Source: a virus | DNA length: 21,714 nt | Virus record (IMG/VR): IMGVR_UViG_3300008110_001076 | Location: 1-21,714 of that record | Direction: 5' to 3' (one strand) | Part shown: piece by piece, positions 12,942 to 20,009 of the stretch | How positions within the stretch are numbered: the first letter of the stretch is position 1 | Layout: every line of letters starts with the position of its first letter | Translations under genes and position numbers: made by a program | Notes under the pieces: generated by a model | Told to the model about the DNA's origin: nothing | Databases searched by the model: none | The model's input: only the letters and a program-made list of their open reading frames with translations

Positions 12942-14204
12942 CTATTTAAGAACTTCTAACTTAGGTTTAGTATTTTCTAATTTATAAGTACCCAAAATTT
13001 CTTCACCCAAACTAATATCTTTTAATGCTTTTCCTGTGTTGGAATCCACGTTACCATTTTCTTCTGCGGTGTTCATATACACATAGGGATTAGCTAAGTT
13101 AAAACAACCGTCTTTATGTAACTTGAACCAATAGAAATTTTCTTTGGTATTTTCATACGATTTCAGAATAATATTCTGCACGTATGTTGGCAATGCATTA
13201 AATTCTTTTGGGGTTACACCATATGTACCACTTTCACCCGTCCATTTTGGAAATACTTCTTCACCTTTTTTAATATCACAGAGAGCAAACGTCCCGATAC
13301 CATGAATTGGACTTGGCGCTGTATCGGTTTTGATACAGTCTCGTACATACTCGTATGCTGTCTTTTTCACTTCATTTACATTGACAAACGTATCGGTGTG
13401 ATTGTGATTATACTGGGTGTTAGTTACGATAACAGTATTGGACACCAATTTTTGATCTTTGGGATCAACCAAGTTTAATTTGATAGCGTGTCTGTCCTCA
13501 CCGATTTCCGTATTATTTCCTACTTCCATTCCATTAAAATAATGCCGCTGCCAATCCTTGTTATGCTTTCCAGCTTTTTTATCTGCACTGAATTGCATAC
13601 GTGAATTATTATACGTATGAAATTTTTCATACAACTCAGGATTTTCATCCAAATGTTTGATTTCAAAATCAAACGTTTCCGCATAATTGTGTGGAATTGG
13701 TTGAATGAAACAGATGGGGTCACCCTTTTTAAACTTTACAATTTTATTTATTTCTGTAACACGCCAGTTCATTGTAAATGTGTAGTTTAACCAATCTGTT
13801 TCAACTACACCCTCCAAAGGATGTGCCCCATCAATAAAGAAATTCGGTGCACCACGAACCAACATATTAACTTTTTCGTTTGTTTTAACTAAGAAATCAA
13901 ATTCAAACGTGATAACTCCGCCAACAAAATGACACTTCACCCACTGATTTGATACGTTATATTCTGGGTCCAACCAAAAGTGCATAGAACGTTTGTCTTG
14001 TCCACCAAACCAAACAGCACTGATGTCACACGGACATTCAATAACCCATCCGTTTTGATTTGCGATAGTCATTGGAAGGCATCGGTACATATGCTTATAC
14101 TCGTCCATCCACGTTCTTTTTGGTGATGCAGAACGAACGTTCCACCCAGGGATTAACTTATTTCTTTGATTTCTATAAAACGTAATCTTGTTTGGTCGTT
14201 CCAT
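12942..14204 (-). CDS. DUF6065-like domain fused to a SET domain
   Basis: The 420-residue protein has two parts. Residues about 10-230 (GWNVRSASPKRTWMDE, YRCLPMTIANQNGW, WFGG) recall DUF6065, a family without known function. Residues about 297-410 look like a SET domain: SPIHGIGTFALCDIKKGEEV at the N-terminal end, NLANPYVYMNTAEENGN in the place of the NHS/pN pseudoknot, and ISLGEEILGTY at the end. SET proteins methylate lysines with S-adenosylmethionine. The usual NHS is replaced by MNT, so activity is uncertain. AAGAGG precedes ATG 14204, which lies 9 bases after the polymerase stop, so it is in the polymerase unit. Both domain calls rest on motif recognition only. Confidence 0.7.
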   Translation of the reverse strand: MERPNKITFYRNQRNKLIPGWNVRSASPKRTWMDEYKHMYRCLPMTIANQNGWVIECPCDISAVWFGGQDKRSMHFWLDPEYNVSNQWVKCHFVGGVITFEFDFLVKTNEKVNMLVRGAPNFFIDGAHPLEGVVETDWLNYTFTMNWRVTEINKIVKFKKGDPICFIQPIPHNYAETFDFEIKHLDENPELYEKFHTYNNSRMQFSADKKAGKHNKDWQRHYFNGMEVGNNTEIGEDRHAIKLNLVDPKDQKLVSNTVIVTNTQYNHNHTDTFVNVNEVKKTAYEYVRDCIKTDTAPSPIHGIGTFALCDIKKGEEVFPKWTGESGTYGVTPKEFNALPTYVQNIILKSYENTKENFYWFKLHKDGCFNLANPYVYMNTAEENGNVDSNTGKALKDISLGEEILGTYKLENTKPKLEVLK

Positions 14205-14213
14205 AATAACCTC

Positions 14214-16736
14214 TTAGAATGAAAAGAATTCATCTGCTTTTTGATTGACATCAGTAGGAAGAAGTCCCCATCCTAATGCACTGTAAAAATCTTCTAGTTT
14301 TGTTTTTAATTCGTTCACAAACAATGCCTCGTAATCAATATACTGCGAAGCGATATCCGTAATTTCCTTCGGGTCATTGTATCCCTTTACGGCAATGGTT
14401 TCTAGATTCCACGGATTTGTTTTGAGATACACATACTTAATCTTTTCACCGTCTGAAATTTTTTCATACTTGTTTTGTATGTTAAAATGACGCAACATTC
14501 GGTTGTATGTAATACACGCCTTTACGTGTGCGGGAGTTCCCTTCTTAAACTCACCCAATTGTTTACCAGCACCCTTTTCATATTCTGAGATGTTTTTAAC
14601 CGATGTGTTTCTAGCAACGTTGATATAGTTCTCATTATCCAACGCGACACGAAAATCTAATACTTTTTTATCCATATCACCCTTGGTGATGCCACCTAGT
14701 ACGTCCTTCAATACCCCATTCATAAACGTACGGAATGCCGGCGGAAATGTTGACCGTACTACATCCAATCCCTTAATCTTGATTTTATTATCAACATCTA
14801 GGTTAGATTCCAAATCATACACCGCGTTCATAGCGTATCGCTTCTTAGCAATCCACACACCCTTACTGGCGACAGACTCACCCTTAATATAGAACCTGTG
14901 CTTATCACAGAAAAACAATTCCTTCGACATTACGTTATAGTAGTCGTTCAACTTGTTTTCCACCGCACGAGCCAATTTAATAGTAAAGTCCTTTGGTTCT
15001 GCGTTTTCTGGTAGTAGTGCTTTGGATGAAAAGTATAACGAGTCGGTATCAATATAGATACAATAATCCTTATCGTCTTTCAGTCTGTCGTTATACAAAT
15101 TATTTGCAAACTCTGCACTATTCTTAATAACATCTTGGCCCGTTGCTGTAACGGCCAATGCGTTGTCAATGTCAAAGAAACGGAAGATAGGAAGTCCAAG
15201 AACACCATACAAGGAATTCAAGAAAATCTTCTGAATGTGTTGACGACGATCGTAATAGTCTGCCAACTCTGCGTTACCTTCGTTCTTATACTTCTTCATC
15301 AAATTCTTATATTCTACTCGTTCTGCGAACCAACGGTCAAGTACTTCTGGAATAATACCCGTCTTGTTAGCATCATACAATACACCATTAGAACTGATGT
15401 ACATATTTGCCGTGTTCATAAACTTAATAAAGTTTTCACGAGGCAAACGAGTAATCGCGTCCGTGTCCTTATCACGTACCAGATAGATATCAATTTCACC
15501 CTTACGGTGCTTCTCAACGTCCCAATTCGTCACAAACCCGCGTTTAGTCTCTGGACTAATATTGAGACTCATAATGATACTTGGGTATAGTGATTGCAAG
15601 TCGAGTGAATAAATCCAATCGTACAAACCTGGTACAGGAGGTTTCACGTATGCACCAGAGAATCCTTCATCATTATTCTCTACACGGTCATTCATCAACT
15701 GCCGACCATCGGCAGGCTTGTTGCTTACCACCAATCCCTTGCGGTGTAGATAGGTAATGATTGTTCCTTCGAGGAACTTGGAGCTGTAACAATAATCTTC
15801 GTATTGTACATGACCAACGTGACAAATACCACGAACCAACTCAATCAACTTCATTTTCTTGTCAATTTCCACGATGATACGTACGTCTTGCACGTTATAA
15901 TCAATAAACTTATCAAGGTCATTTTCAAACAGGTCATCAAGTGACCCTTCGTATTCTACCTTACCCATACCAACTTCAATACGACCAATCGTATCCAGAC
16001 GGTAGTTTTGCTGTTGTCCGTAGGTGAACTTCTTATAAAGGTCAAGATAATCCAGTGATGTCACACCGGCAATCATCCACTTCTTTCGAAACTTGGAATA
16101 CTTCAACTTTCCAATAGGGGACAGTCGGTTTGCAATACCGTTTCCACACTGTTGCTTTAACCGATTGTAAAGATAAGGTACGTCAAAATAATCACTATTC
16201 CATCCCGTAATAATAGTGGGACCGATAGCTTCATATACATCAATGAACTTGTAAAGTAAGTCTAGTTCGTTATCAAAGAAGTACGTGTCAATATCACCCT
16301 TCTTATAGTTTTGTCTAGACCCTGTTTTGTCTAGTACCAATACCGTATATTCCTTCGTGACATTATCATAAAGGGTAACGGCGGTAACTTCATTGTTCGG
16401 GTTTTCAATATTCGGAATACCATTTTCCATTGACACCTCAATGTCAAAGAAAATAACTTTGTGACCCTTTGATGGTTCGTCACTATCCAAATATAAATCT
16501 GTGATTACACGAGTTTCACGGGGAATATCACTTTCAAATAAGGTTGGGTCATCCCACTTATACATCTTGGTTTTACTAACACGAACACCTGTCATACTCA
16601 ACTTAGACCCATTACGGTCAGCCTTATATGCATAATCAAACTGTGAAAACGGCAACGTGGTATAGCCTTCCTGGTCATCCCAGAGATGTACTATACCACG
16701 ACCTTCACCATCTTCAATAAAAATATTCTGATACAT
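14214..16736 (-). CDS. 43: family B DNA polymerase, gp43-like
   Basis: The 840-residue replicative polymerase has an intact 3'-5' exonuclease: FFDIE (Asp98, Glu100), GWNSDYFD (Asn180-Asp185) and YNVQD (Tyr280-Asp284). The polymerase motifs are DLQSLYPS (379-386), KIFLNSLYG (503-511) and YIDTDS (561-566), with a thumb-side AKKRYAM. The last residues, DEFFSF, resemble the C-terminal clamp-binding tail of T4/RB69 gp43. I chose ATG 16736: AAGGAG lies 9 nt upstream, it agrees with the family N-terminus and it lies about 22 nt below a strong promoter. An in-frame start at 16793 would be upstream of that promoter's -10. No intein or intron is seen. It is somewhat shorter than T4 gp43 (898). Confidence 0.98.
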   Translation of the reverse strand: MYQNIFIEDGEGRGIVHLWDDQEGYTTLPFSQFDYAYKADRNGSKLSMTGVRVSKTKMYKWDDPTLFESDIPRETRVITDLYLDSDEPSKGHKVIFFDIEVSMENGIPNIENPNNEVTAVTLYDNVTKEYTVLVLDKTGSRQNYKKGDIDTYFFDNELDLLYKFIDVYEAIGPTIITGWNSDYFDVPYLYNRLKQQCGNGIANRLSPIGKLKYSKFRKKWMIAGVTSLDYLDLYKKFTYGQQQNYRLDTIGRIEVGMGKVEYEGSLDDLFENDLDKFIDYNVQDVRIIVEIDKKMKLIELVRGICHVGHVQYEDYCYSSKFLEGTIITYLHRKGLVVSNKPADGRQLMNDRVENNDEGFSGAYVKPPVPGLYDWIYSLDLQSLYPSIIMSLNISPETKRGFVTNWDVEKHRKGEIDIYLVRDKDTDAITRLPRENFIKFMNTANMYISSNGVLYDANKTGIIPEVLDRWFAERVEYKNLMKKYKNEGNAELADYYDRRQHIQKIFLNSLYGVLGLPIFRFFDIDNALAVTATGQDVIKNSAEFANNLYNDRLKDDKDYCIYIDTDSLYFSSKALLPENAEPKDFTIKLARAVENKLNDYYNVMSKELFFCDKHRFYIKGESVASKGVWIAKKRYAMNAVYDLESNLDVDNKIKIKGLDVVRSTFPPAFRTFMNGVLKDVLGGITKGDMDKKVLDFRVALDNENYINVARNTSVKNISEYEKGAGKQLGEFKKGTPAHVKACITYNRMLRHFNIQNKYEKISDGEKIKYVYLKTNPWNLETIAVKGYNDPKEITDIASQYIDYEALFVNELKTKLEDFYSALGWGLLPTDVNQKADEFFSF

Positions 16737-16764
16737 TAACGAGTTCTCCTTGATAGTCTCTCTT

Positions 16765-16793
16765 AATATATCCTTAGTCGGCGTCTTTGTCAA
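16765..16793 (-). promoter_or_regulatory. sigma70-type promoter, TTGACA-N17-TATATT
   Basis: Perfect TTGACA (16793..16788), 17 nt, then TATATT (16770..16765), overlapping the 3' end of the DUF2061 gene. Transcription would begin near 16758, leaving a leader of about 22 nt with the polymerase ribosome site. It explains how the polymerase can be expressed apart from the upstream sulfotransferase cluster. Confidence 0.85.
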
Positions 16794-16992
16794 CTCCGAA
16801 TTTTATCCATCTATACCAAACTCTCTCGTGAATATAATATTGTATTGGTTTCCACAATAATTCTGCTATACCAAACGCAGCACCAACTTTTATAGATCCA
16901 CTAACAACCCATATAGTAAAAAATCCAATAGTAGTACTAAGAATTCTATAACTTATTGTTTTTGCTATATGTCGTTTTGGGTGAATCATCAT
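16774..16992 (-). CDS. DUF2061 small membrane protein
   Basis: The 72-residue protein follows the DUF2061 pattern: HPKRHIAKTISYRILSTT, a membrane segment (IGFFTIWVVSG), a second hydrophobic/amphipathic stretch (AAFGIAELLWKPIQYY) and the diagnostic YIHERVWYRW. DUF2061 proteins are small predicted inner-membrane proteins of unknown function, often found beside sulfate-assimilation genes such as cysC and cysN in bacteria as I recall, which would fit this neighbourhood. ATG 16992 has AAGGAT upstream and overlaps the sulfotransferase-like stop as ATGA; the adjacent ATG 16989 is equally possible. A partial copy of its first codons lies at 17805..17826. Confidence 0.85.
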   Translation of the reverse strand: MMIHPKRHIAKTISYRILSTTIGFFTIWVVSGSIKVGAAFGIAELLWKPIQYYIHERVWYRWIKFGVDKDAD

Positions 16993-17717
16993 ATCACATC
17001 CTTGTATATAGAACAATATTTGTTCCAGTTTTTATTAAATTCATCTATATTTGTTATTTTAGCTACTAAATTATTATCTATCGTTTTTTGAACTACTTTG
17101 GAATAATTATCTAATTCTGGTAAATCTAAATATTTTAACAATTTTTCTGGATCGTTTACATAATCTTCAATATAAAACACATAATCCGTTAATTGTTTTA
17201 TTCTGTGTAATCTGCACAACCACTCAAACCACATAGTAAACATATCTTCGGAAACATATATGCCCGACATCATCTGTCTTTTTTGGTGTATGATATGTGG
17301 ATCTCCGTGAAATGTTTTTGTGTACATAGACAAAATAAAACTTAAAAATTGTTGTCGCAAATCTCGTCTTAGTAGGGTTATAGTCTTGTATCTTTGGTTT
17401 TTTATAAATTTATTTATTATGTTATACGACTTACCAACTTTTAAATTAATTATTGGGAGTGGTGTAGTGTCAATTATCTGCTCATACAGTACATACGGAC
17501 TGATTTGTTCATATACCGAATTTTCTCTATGTAATATATTTTCTACACCAGCTTTATATTCAAATATTTCTATACTTTTTTGAAAAATTTCAGGAGTAGT
17601 ATTTAATAAATTATCAGCATATTGTTTGTATTCCGGATACTTTATACTCAAACTTTCTAATATCCACGAATGTATTGCAACACTGCTTGCCCTTGGTAAG
17701 CTTATAATGCAGAACAT
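16989..17717 (-). CDS. sulfotransferase-like P-loop protein (copy 2)
   Basis: This 242-residue protein begins MFCIISLPRASSVAIHSWI; the LPRASS loop (7-12) is the PAPS-binding loop type seen in the copy at 2553..3299. TITLLRRDLRQQFLSFILS (112-130) is the counterpart of the 3'-phosphate-binding strand and helix, with Arg117/118 and Ser126. The C-terminal VFYIEDYVNDPEKLLKYLDLP segment also matches sulfotransferases. It would transfer sulfate from PAPS to an unknown acceptor. The start overlaps the stop of a 24-residue ORF as TAATG and lacks its own strong ribosome site, so it is probably coupled. Base composition is visibly more AT-rich than in the replication genes. Confidence 0.75.
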   Translation of the reverse strand: MFCIISLPRASSVAIHSWILESLSIKYPEYKQYADNLLNTTPEIFQKSIEIFEYKAGVENILHRENSVYEQISPYVLYEQIIDTTPLPIINLKVGKSYNIINKFIKNQRYKTITLLRRDLRQQFLSFILSMYTKTFHGDPHIIHQKRQMMSGIYVSEDMFTMWFEWLCRLHRIKQLTDYVFYIEDYVNDPEKLLKYLDLPELDNYSKVVQKTIDNNLVAKITNIDEFNKNWNKYCSIYKDVI

Positions 17718-17791
17718 TATAATTGCAGTTGTTTAGGAATATTTATTGCGGAAATAATTTCAATTTTATCATCTAATTTAACATGTACCAT
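17717..17791 (-). CDS. 24-residue micro-ORF upstream of sulfotransferase-like gene
   Basis: ATG 17791 follows AAGGATATT at workable distance. The peptide starts MVHVKLDDKIEII and ends KQLQL, and its stop overlaps the next gene's ATG as TAATG. No membrane segment is present. It may serve mainly to deliver ribosomes to the sulfotransferase-like gene, which has no good ribosome site of its own. It is short enough to be a chance ORF. Confidence 0.4.
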   Translation of the reverse strand: MVHVKLDDKIEIISAINIPKQLQL

Positions 17792-17826
17792 TATAAAATA
17801 TCCTTATGTCGCTTTGGATGAACCAT
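17791..17826 (-). pseudogene. remnant of a DUF2061 gene start (11 codons)
   Basis: The 22 bases at 17826..17805 match the first codons of the DUF2061 gene (16989..16968) at 19 of 22 positions; all differences are transitions and mostly synonymous. The reading frame gives MVHPKRHKDIL then stops, with TAATG overlapping the next micro-ORF. There is no ribosome site. It looks like a truncated duplicate left by recombination. Confidence 0.45.
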
Positions 17827-17828
17827 AA

Positions 17829-18491
17829 TTAATCAGTTAAATAATTTAATGGGTAATTAAATGTAATAAAATCTTCGTGGAACAAATGCTCCGCCAACTC
17901 AATAAATTCAGGGTCAGTAAAGTCTAGGTTATTCAAAGGATCGGTTTCTATCAAGTCCAATGCTTCAAGTTTACTGATGTCATATGTAAAATTATTTGTT
18001 ATCCAGTTATTAAATTCAGATATGTTTTCATATTTAAACACAGTGATTTCCGAACTGCTTGCCCAGAACTTTTGTGTTTTAAAGAATGCACCAATAAACC
18101 ATTCAGATTGCGTATTAAATATTTCACTTAATGTGTTTCCTTTTGGTTGACAATTTCTATTGAAATTTTCATAGAAAAAAGTAACCATATTGTGAATAGT
18201 ATCATGTGGAAGCACAAAAGAAATTCGCGGGTCTGTTGCTTTACGTTCAAACATATAACGTAAAGAAGAAATAAATCTATCAACAGGATTTCTAACTACT
18301 GTGAAGTACTTAACAGAACTATCATTGACTGTTGATAATATACTGTATGATGAATGACCCAGTGGATAAAATTTATTAGCTTTCAATTCACTTGCAAATG
18401 ATTCATCAAATAAACTGTTATATGCTTTCGTACCAGTTCGTGGTATTTTTACATAGCACCACTGGTTACCGTTCGTATCATTTATAATCAT
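17829..18491 (-). CDS. sulfotransferase, Sulfotransfer_2-like (copy 3)
   Basis: The 220-residue protein has the two PAPS-binding signatures of carbohydrate-type sulfotransferases: VKIPRTGTKAY (14-24; the 5'-phosphosulfate loop) and FTVVRNPVDRFISSLRYMF (63-81; the 3'-phosphate site with Arg67 and Ser75/76). GHSSY (45-49) lies where relatives keep a catalytic or substrate His. Bacterial and phage members sulfate surface glycans or small molecules. It lacks a signal or membrane anchor, so it would act in the cytoplasm. Its ATG overlaps the stop of the nucleotidyltransferase gene as ATGA, tying sulfate transfer to the putative activation genes just upstream. Confidence 0.85.
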   Translation of the reverse strand: MIINDTNGNQWCYVKIPRTGTKAYNSLFDESFASELKANKFYPLGHSSYSILSTVNDSSVKYFTVVRNPVDRFISSLRYMFERKATDPRISFVLPHDTIHNMVTFFYENFNRNCQPKGNTLSEIFNTQSEWFIGAFFKTQKFWASSSEITVFKYENISEFNNWITNNFTYDISKLEALDLIETDPLNNLDFTDPEFIELAEHLFHEDFITFNYPLNYLTD

Positions 18492-18844
18492 ATTCCGAGT
18501 TCCTTACGAATTTGGGTTGCACTAATTGATTCAATTTCATCATCCAACTTAATTTGTTCGACTTTATAACCAACATCACGACCATAGTATACACCAGAAA
18601 TATTTGGCAATTGCCAAATGGTATACTTACCTGCGTAATCTTGTTCTAAATCTTCGTGGATTCTAGAAATAACATCTTCGATTGGCAATGGGTCTTTTTC
18701 GGTTGTTCCGTGAGTATCACGAACGCCGATACATACTTGTCCGGCAATAGACAAAATCTTTTCAAATAGAGCACGATGACCTCTGTGCCAGGGTTGATAT
18801 CTTCCCACCATAAGTCCAGTGGGTGCTTTGGGGTTAAACTGCAT
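18488..18844 (-). CDS. nucleotidyltransferase, HxGH cytidylyltransferase-like
   Basis: This 118-residue protein is a compact alpha/beta-phosphodiesterase-type nucleotidyltransferase: GRYQPWHRGHRALFEK with HRGH at 20-23, and ISATQIR at 107-113 as the ISSTxIR counterpart. In these enzymes HxGH contacts the ATP or CTP phosphates. Families with this core include NMN adenylyltransferase, phosphopantetheine adenylyltransferase, CTP-type transferases and ATP sulfurylase. YGRDVGY is a distinctive insertion I associate with phage proteins next to adenylylsulfate kinase. An ATP-sulfurylase-like role (APS formation) is inferred only from neighbours. ATG 18844 follows AGAGGTG; the GTG two codons earlier is inside that site. 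Confidence 0.85.
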   Translation of the reverse strand: MQFNPKAPTGLMVGRYQPWHRGHRALFEKILSIAGQVCIGVRDTHGTTEKDPLPIEDVISRIHEDLEQDYAGKYTIWQLPNISGVYYGRDVGYKVEQIKLDDEIESISATQIRKELGI

Positions 18845-19496
18845 GTTCACCTCTGTGTTTTTTCTTTAAGGTTTCACTAATTTTTCTTTTCGTTTCTTCC
18901 GATACATGTTTTGTTTTTCGTTGCCCACTTTTCCATGCATCTTTTTGTTTTTTTCGCATCATTTCTTTATTTTTTGGATTGCTCCAAAATTCTTTAATTT
19001 TTTCTGATCGTTTTTGTATGGTTTCATCACTCTGTTTTTTTCCAGTTAAACTATCAGATATTTTATTTTTCCAATCTTCGGTTCTTCGTAAATTTGCTTC
19101 TTTTATTTTTTCACGAGTTTCCAGTGAATGTTTGTAATTTTTACTCAATCTACTTTTAGTCACTTTTTCAATATGCTCTTTTGTTTTGTATTTCATAGCA
19201 TATGTTAGATTACCAGTTCCAAAACACCCTTCATTCAGCCAATTTGTGTTATGTATTAAATTACATTTCTTTATTAATTTTTGTTCCCACGCAAATGCTT
19301 CTTCTGGGGTATCAAATAGTTTTCTAACCTCTGCTATAAAACTATCCTTACCATATGATTTTATTAAATCTTTTACTATTTTAGAACTTGAAAAATAAGT
19401 AATCCATAAATTTTCTGGATGTGAGTTTTTACCGTATTTTACACCATAGTATCGTTTTCCAGTGGGTATGTGAGTTAATAAATAAGTATAAGCCAT
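18834..19496 (-). CDS. homing endonuclease, GIY-YIG-like with NUMOD3 repeats
   Basis: The 220-residue protein has a degenerate GIY-YIG-type N-terminal domain: YTYLLTHIPTGKRYYGVKYG, then a conserved FSSSKIVKDLIKSYG region and a candidate catalytic Glu71 in FAWEQKLI. Basic NUMOD3-type DNA-binding repeats follow (KHSLETREKIKEA, KKQSDETIQKRSEK, KHVSEETKRKISETLKKK). Such free-standing endonucleases cut alleles lacking them and copy themselves into the break. It is inserted between the APS-kinase-like and nucleotidyltransferase genes, which in related phages I would expect side by side. ATG 19496 has GGAGATACAC upstream. A weak hairpin and a T4-late-promoter-like box precede it. Its stop overlaps the next gene by 11 bases. 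Confidence 0.85.
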   Translation of the reverse strand: MAYTYLLTHIPTGKRYYGVKYGKNSHPENLWITYFSSSKIVKDLIKSYGKDSFIAEVRKLFDTPEEAFAWEQKLIKKCNLIHNTNWLNEGCFGTGNLTYAMKYKTKEHIEKVTKSRLSKNYKHSLETREKIKEANLRRTEDWKNKISDSLTGKKQSDETIQKRSEKIKEFWSNPKNKEMMRKKQKDAWKSGQRKTKHVSEETKRKISETLKKKHRGEHAV

Positions 19497-19518
19497 GTGT
19501 ATCTCCAAAAATACCATA

Positions 19519-19526
19519 TACTTATA
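19519..19526 (-). promoter_or_regulatory. T4-late-type -10 box candidate (TATAAGTA)
   Basis: TATAAGTA differs at one position from the T4 late promoter TATAAATA and lies about 23 nt before the homing endonuclease ATG, a setting where T4 homing endonuclease genes often carry late promoters. One mismatch in an AT-rich gap can arise by chance. Confidence 0.25.
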
Positions 19527-19553
19527 CTTATCATTAAGCCTCTCAAAAACACC

Positions 19554-19570
19554 GATTTTTACAAAAAATC
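19554..19570 (-). terminator. weak terminator-like hairpin
   Basis: Just after the APS-kinase-like stop, GATTTTT-TGT-AAAAATC forms a 7-bp AT-rich stem, followed shortly by GTGTTTTTG. The stem is weak, so termination would be partial at best. It could insulate the homing endonuclease from upstream transcription. Confidence 0.35.
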
Positions 19571-19571
19571 A

Positions 19572-20009
19572 TTAACACTGTTGATGCTTTAGAATTAAAT
19601 TGCATATTCTCTGTGCCTCTTCCTCTACGGGATTAAATTGTGTAATACGATCGTTATATTCGTTATCAGTAGGTACTTGCCACACTTTGTTAGTATCTTC
19701 AAACCGACCCTCTGTAATAGTGTCCATCCATACTGCAAAGTGTGGTTCGTAGATAGCACGGAGTTCTGCGGTTGGGGCCACGAAATCAGATACTACATAT
19801 TGCACCCGACCCTCTTCCAAAATATTATCGGACATGGTTCTCATACGAAGTGCTTGTCGTGCTCGTCCGGCGGGACTAAAATCCCAATCTTCAAATGCTT
19901 TACGGATGGCGTCTGCGTTTAGATGACCTGCGTTTGGAAGTAACTTAACCAACTCTTGTGCTAATGTAGTTTTTCCAGAACCAGGTAAACCAAATAGTAA
20001 AATTCTCAT
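19572..20009 (-). CDS. cysC: adenylylsulfate (APS) kinase-like P-loop kinase
   Basis: The 145-residue kinase starts with the Walker A GLPGSGKTT (7-15). Next come HLNADAIRKAFEDWDFSP (29-46) and GRARQALRM, which align with the APS-kinase DGDxxR...FSxxDRxxNxRR region, and DFVAPTAELRAIY, which corresponds to the FxSPxRxxR segment. APS kinase makes PAPS, the sulfate donor for sulfotransferases. The enzyme is shorter than CysC (about 200 residues) and has NAD in place of DGD, so another small-molecule kinase activity is possible. The start has GAGGGG and overlaps the stop of the Vsr-like gene as ATGA. The link to sulfotransferases is inferred from context. Confidence 0.75.
   Translation of the reverse strand: MRILLFGLPGSGKTTLAQELVKLLPNAGHLNADAIRKAFEDWDFSPAGRARQALRMRTMSDNILEEGRVQYVVSDFVAPTAELRAIYEPHFAVWMDTITEGRFEDTNKVWQVPTDNEYNDRITQFNPVEEEAQRICNLILKHQQC

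Noticed and set aside
16737-16793. Longer DNA polymerase N-terminus starting at 16793
   Set aside because: The added 19 residues are not typical of the family, the start lies upstream of the promoter -10, and AAGGAG fits the ATG at 16736.
19572-20009. Calling this protein a polynucleotide or thymidylate kinase
   Set aside because: NADAIRKAF...FSPAGRARQALR fits the APS-kinase pattern better; the shorter length is noted and keeps the confidence moderate.
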